Source: Xylogone sp. PMI_703 (Eukaryota > Ascomycota > Leotiomycetes). From it: a stretch of 64,000 nucleotides of DNA. Made by a program: the position numbers and the translations under genes. The stretch spans positions 1,736,001-1,800,000 of the forward strand of contig JAJTUQ010000002.1 of NCBI GenBank assembly GCA_021399445.1, in the 5' to 3' direction. Positions 59,515-64,000 of this stretch are shown piece after piece. The first letter of the stretch is position 1. The number at the start of each line of letters is the position of its first letter. Under the pieces are notes generated by a model that saw only the letters and a list, made by a program, of their open reading frames with translations, did no database searches and had not been told where the DNA came from.

Positions 59515-61169
59515 TCAATATTTACGTATTTACATATTTATAGCCCCTACTTTACGGCACCATGGGTGGTATATTATAATTACGGCTAGGTACTCCCATG
59601 TATAATACTGCGCATTAAGTTCTCGTTTTAGACATACCAGACGAATACTAATCTACGTTTTGAGGTTGGATCAAGGAAGGAAGGTAAGCTCGCTAGCCAC
59701 GTTTGGAACGACTCTACTCTATCTAGGCTAAACCAGCGGCGCAGACCGAGAAAACATGGGGAATTGAGTAAGCCCTAGGCATGCTAAGCTTGCGCCCCGT
59801 AGAATGGCACCGAGGTTGATGCTCTAGGCGAGTCTTAAACTAGGGAGAATGCCGCCGAGAATTTACGCCATTCTCTACCTCCTGTGGAGGTCAAAAGGGG
59901 CACCGAGGGTGCGTGATACGTGATGTGGGGAGAGGGGGGGATGGGGACTCCATGACGAGATGTGGAATGAGTTTTGTGTCCCACGAGAATACAGGAAGCG
60001 GGGAGCTGCTCGATGCCCACTACGCTTACTCAGGACCCTTTCTGTGCCAGTCTGACAGAGCTCGTGGCATATGCTTCTAGGTCTAGAAATGGGTCTAAAC
60101 GCTGATTAGGATTCATCTCCGTTAGTGTACCGGTGCGAGTCCTCCTAGATTGACTAAAGTAGTAGTAGAATCGGCCCCGAGTCTAACACTTGTGACAACG
60201 GTGACCACAGCACACTAGCTGGCTTCAACCACGGATACTCCCAGCGGTAGTGAGAGCGATCGGGATCATCACGTATAGTGTGCAGTCCCTTTCGTAAATT
60301 TCAAAATCAAGCTTAGATGGGCGGTATCAGATCTTGAAATACCAAAATGCCAAGCATAATCCAAAAAGTAACAAGATTTGGGATCAAGGATACAGATAGA
60401 GATAGAGATAGAGCACGACATAGGACCCCAGACTGTTTGCTCAATGTGAAACCTCGAGATTTGATAAGAGCGGCTAACGGTGGCCGGAAGCCGCGCCGCG
60501 ATGCTGCATAAGGACATATATGGCATACCAGTACAGCTTTTAGTTCTTACTCTACAGCAGCTTGGATGTCCAGAACAGGCAATTCTGCAGAGCAGATCGT
60601 TAGTGCGTTAGCGAAATATTCTACTTTCGTACGTTACTTCGGCACGATAGAATCCGCGCTCATCGTGAAACCGCTGCAATCAGCAAGTTTTAGGCGCGTG
60701 CCACGTTCAAGTAAGCTAAGCACATCTAATTCGCCTTAAAACGGGCCGAAGCTGGTGGGATCGCGTCCGCTACTTTAGACCCTGGGACGAGCTGCAAACT
60801 AGCGTTAGCGCCGCAGCCCAAGACAAGCCAGACCGTTGGAATGTGACGGCGCCATCGTAGGGAAGGCCCCACCTGGAATGTGTTAATTACCCCGCCTCGT
60901 TCACTTCCTGTTTCTCTCACGAGCATGGTCACGAAATTAGCGGGGTGCGGATGCATAAATTATCGTACCCTATACGAGCGTAACATTTGTTACCCACTCC
61001 GTAATTCGACCTAAGCAGTCGTGACGGTGTGTCTCTAGAAGTATATGGGCATAGGATAAGGAGTATCATAGAAGCAGCATCGGTAAGCCTCTTCTATTTC
61101 AACTCCACAATAGCTGAGTGAGTACAGTAAATAGGAGTAAATAGGGTCTGAATTAATACGGCATCACCG
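59515..61169. other. Spacer between PKS and P450
   Basis: About 1.65 kb. It contains the rest of the PKS promoter and the 3' flank of the P450. A short GATAGA tandem run is near 60385-60415. No gene was recognised; the frames present have no motifs. Confidence 0.5.
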
Positions 61170-63031
61170 TCATAAACTCCTTGGATTCTTTCTCTTCCTC
61201 ATCCGTACCCGTGGTTCTCCCTTAGGACTCATAATCCCTATACTCCGTGGATTTAGTTTTAAATTTACCACGTCTGGATCGTTGTGGTGCCTATCTTCAC
61301 CGACTACTTCTATGTCGAAGAGCATTAACAGGGTTGAAACCGTGCTGAACATCTCCATTTCTGCTACAAATCGCCCCGAACAGAGGCCGGTCCCACCTCC
61401 GAAGCTCCGTAAGCTGGCATTTCTCTTCCTCATTACCTGTTGTGCTTCTACGCGTTCTGTATCTGTTGCATTCCTAGGAAGCTCCTCGGGAATCCATCTT
61501 TCTGGAATAAATTTCTCCGGTTCAGGGAACACATCTGGATTGAAATGTAGTAGTCGTACTGGTAGGAGCACCACACTACCGCCTTTTACAACGTACCCTT
61601 CTAGTTCTGTATCGTTAGCCACCACGCGTGCTGCAGCACTTGCTGAGCCTAAACGAAGCGCTTCATTCCATAAGCCATGTATGTAGGGGTGTGCTTTTAG
61701 CTTAGCCATATCAAAGCGTAAGTCATTGGGATCTTGGGTCGCACTGATAGGCGGAAGTAGAAGCGGCTGGATTGCTTCACGAAATTTCTGGAGCCGTGTA
61801 CGGGACTCGATGAGGCAATGCATGAACCATGTAGCCATTGGTGCTGAGTTAGCCATAATGCTATACAGTGAACGTTTGTCAGCCGGGAGTAATTAGTGAC
61901 AAGCGGTACTTGTTCCAGCTGAGAGAGATGGAAATGGTGCACTCACACAAATAAAAATCCAGCCTGTGAACATGCTCTACCACGGTGCGTAAATCCGACT
62001 TTCCTTGCCAAAATCTCTCTCTCCCAATTCATTCTGCAGCCCCATTTTTCGTTCCAGAGTCCATCTTCCTCATTCCATTCCTCTGCATCGCAGTCTACCC
62101 ATTTCTCAAAAGCCTGCAGCATCCTCTTTCGAGCAATATATGCCCGCGGTTGAAAGTAATATGCCCAGTTCGCGCGGACACCAATGTATGTTGCATCTGT
62201 CCAGGTACGGAAGTCATCCCACATCGATGGACCCCATAATTTCTGTAGACGAGTTCCGAAGAATGTTATTACGGAAGTCTCAAAGACAATTTTTGTCAGT
62301 GCCTGGTGTATCTTGACCTCAGTCCATTCATTGTGCGAGAACTGGTTGACATGAATCTCGTTGTCAAGTTGGTCATAAAAATTATCCATATACACGGATA
62401 TAATATCGTCTAGTCGTCTGCTGGTCAGATATTTGAGGTAGAGATTGTGATTCTCATCCACGAAGTCATGTGACGAATAATCATCCAGCCTTTTCTGTGA
62501 GGGCGGTGGGTTGAAGAATGGCCGATCCGGAATAGGCAAATTAAGTCCATTTTCCATCATGCTAGCCACAACTGGGGGGAAGATAAATTCTCGTGATTTG
62601 CTGAATACAGTTGCAGCAGTGGTGGCTGAGCTGAAGATGTGGAACTTGGTATCCATCATAGGAATTGTGAACGGAATACCAGGGTACCTTTTTCTATGTG
62701 ATACAATACACGTTAATGTGTCATTCAACTCACGACGTCCTTTCCAGATTGAGAAATATATATCTTACTCCAAAGATTGAAAAAGCCCATTGGGATCCCT
62801 AAGGAACCCAAACAAGTGCTGAAACCATGGAAGCCAGTATGAGGCCACAGGTGGCTCCTTCCCTGTCCCAGGAGGCGCTGGCTGCGAGTTAACTTTAGAC
62901 AGTAGCCATGTTAACAGTGGGCACAAAGCCAATGTTCCAAGGAGTGTGACCACAATGCTTGATGATGGGAGCTGCTTGAGAACTGCGGCAAGTCGATCCG
63001 ACAGCGCAGCAGAAAGTGAAGAGCCATCCAT
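61170..63031 (-). CDS. Cytochrome P450, CYP7/CYP8-like, 3 exons
   Basis: Heme monooxygenase or isomerase anchored in the ER by an N-terminal hydrophobic segment (SSSIVVTLLGTLALCPLLTWLL, about residues 23-44). Minus-strand exons are 63031-62769, 62693-61947 and 61860-61170, giving 566 aa. The first splice joins LFQSLE to KRYPGIPFTIPMMD and the second joins AGFLF to VIMANSAP. The ExxR motif is EALR (Glu403, Arg406). The PERW-like segment FIPERWIPEE follows, and the heme loop is SFGGGTGLCSGRF with Cys497. The I-helix reads VIMANSAPMATWFM and lacks the usual Thr, as in CYP7/CYP8-type enzymes. It sits about 1.7 kb upstream of the PKS on the same strand. Its likely role is oxidation of the PKS product. 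Confidence 0.92.
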
Positions 63032-64000
63032 CCTTTAGCTGACGAAATACATCGGGAAGCACAACAAAATAAATGGCAATGTTAGTCTTCTCAAAGCATT
63101 TACTACGCTAGTTGATCAGCCCATCGTGCAAGATATGGCTGCTGGCTATGTGAGCTGTCTGCAGAAGCTTTGATATTTGAGCGCCGCTCTTATGTTAAAC
63201 AACGTCCCCTTCTAGATAAGGAAAGCCTTCAATGTTACGTCGTTGAAGTAAGCACTATAAATTTGCTGAGCGATACCGTACTGCAGCTCGATCCTTGTCT
63301 CATATAGGTGCCACAAAGAGGAGAAGGTTGGACTTACTTGGCAGCCGAGAATTACACCGTTATTCCCTGTAATTCCCATGTATCTGGGACACTAGCAAGC
63401 AAGCGTGGCACTCTAATTATTTACGACGCCAGTCAAGGCTCAGGTATGTACAATTAGTCACATACCGTTAGTGTGGGACAAAGTTGATTAATATACGCGT
63501 ACGATACAATATGTATTCCATAATAAACTTAGTGACCAAGTATCCCGGTTTTTACACTCCAGCTTCCCGAATGGGAAAATGGCGCCTGGAGACCACAGAA
63601 AGGGGGTCCATGCCTATTTTGCAACAAGAGCTTTGACCATGAGTAGCTAAGTAGTATTTTGGTAATACAAAGATGTTTGGTAATTTACAATTTTATCGTA
63701 TTTTGAAACCTCGCTGTATTTTGCTAAAGGTAAAAATAGCCTAAGTCAATAGGTCTTCCACGGGAGGTTCAGTATCTTGATTTGTTATTGTGTTTCTCTT
63801 CCTCAAGTGGCAGTAATTCGTTGCTATTAATTCCAGAATCAACAACATCAGGATCGGCAGCTGAAGTAGATTAAGGTTGCCGAAGGTTTCTTTTAACGTA
63901 GCAATGAGGGTCCTGTGTCTGCATGGAAGAGGTTCCAATAATGAGGTACTTGGAAAGAAGCTTCTGCACGTCTCGGGATTCAAGGTGGTAGTGTTTTACT
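63032..64000. other. Right edge, no intact gene
   Basis: Contains the P450 promoter and AT-rich DNA. A minus-strand frame at 63741-63983 encodes 80 residues with one hydrophobic stretch, opened by TTG just after a stop. It could be the last exon of a gene continuing beyond the window, but it has no recognisable motif. Confidence 0.4.

Noticed and set aside
63741..63983. 80-residue minus-strand frame at the right edge
   Set aside because: Opens at TTG after a stop, has only one hydrophobic stretch and no motif; could be an edge exon but not supportable.

Overview
This is nuclear DNA of a filamentous ascomycete (Pezizomycotina). The evidence is many short introns (about 50-150 nt, GT..AG) in genes on both strands, a Zn2Cys6 regulator, a G1 glutamic peptidase, a hybrid histidine kinase and a highly reducing polyketide synthase. 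A helotialean/Leotiomycete relative would fit, but that is inference from gene style only. I built the gene models by hand from reading frames, splice sites and conserved motifs.

Layout. (1) 1-18.7 kb is gene-poor accessory DNA. It holds a fumarylacetoacetate-hydrolase-family enzyme (2259-3341), a small cupin (4547-5098), an Upc2-like Zn2Cys6 regulator (8716-10017), a secreted glutamic peptidase (12956-13771, minus) and a five-exon FAD aromatic hydroxylase (16572-18621, minus), separated by long AT-rich spacers with at least one transposon remnant. Hydroxylase, cupin and FAH hydrolase together suggest catabolism of an aromatic compound, but the spacing is loose. (2) 19.5-45.7 kb is mostly conserved core genome: class 3 lipase, a single-TM protein, a Ser-rich basic protein, PRA1, an ER J-protein, an uncharacterised coiled protein, a synaptojanin-type inositol polyphosphate phosphatase, a GAF hybrid histidine kinase, a second J-protein and homocysteine S-methyltransferase. 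A TA-flanked MITE (41957-42387) lies between the kinase and the J-protein. (3) 46-64 kb is accessory again: a six-exon pyruvate-decarboxylase-type ThDP enzyme (46300-48443), a frameshifted RRM-like gene remnant beside an imperfect inverted repeat, then an eight-exon highly reducing PKS (51006-59436, minus, 2654 aa, KS-AT-DH-MT-ER-KR-ACP) and a three-exon cytochrome P450 (61170-63031, minus).

The PKS and P450 share a strand and look like a minimal polyketide cluster: the PKS would release a reduced, C-methylated chain and the P450 would oxidise it. No thioesterase, regulator or transporter for it lies inside the window, so the cluster may continue past 64 kb. Two conserved-region genes have start problems worth checking: the Ser-rich gene, whose only plausible ATG is one base out of frame, and the histidine kinase, whose long frame has no ATG. 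No tRNA, rRNA or CRISPR was recognised.
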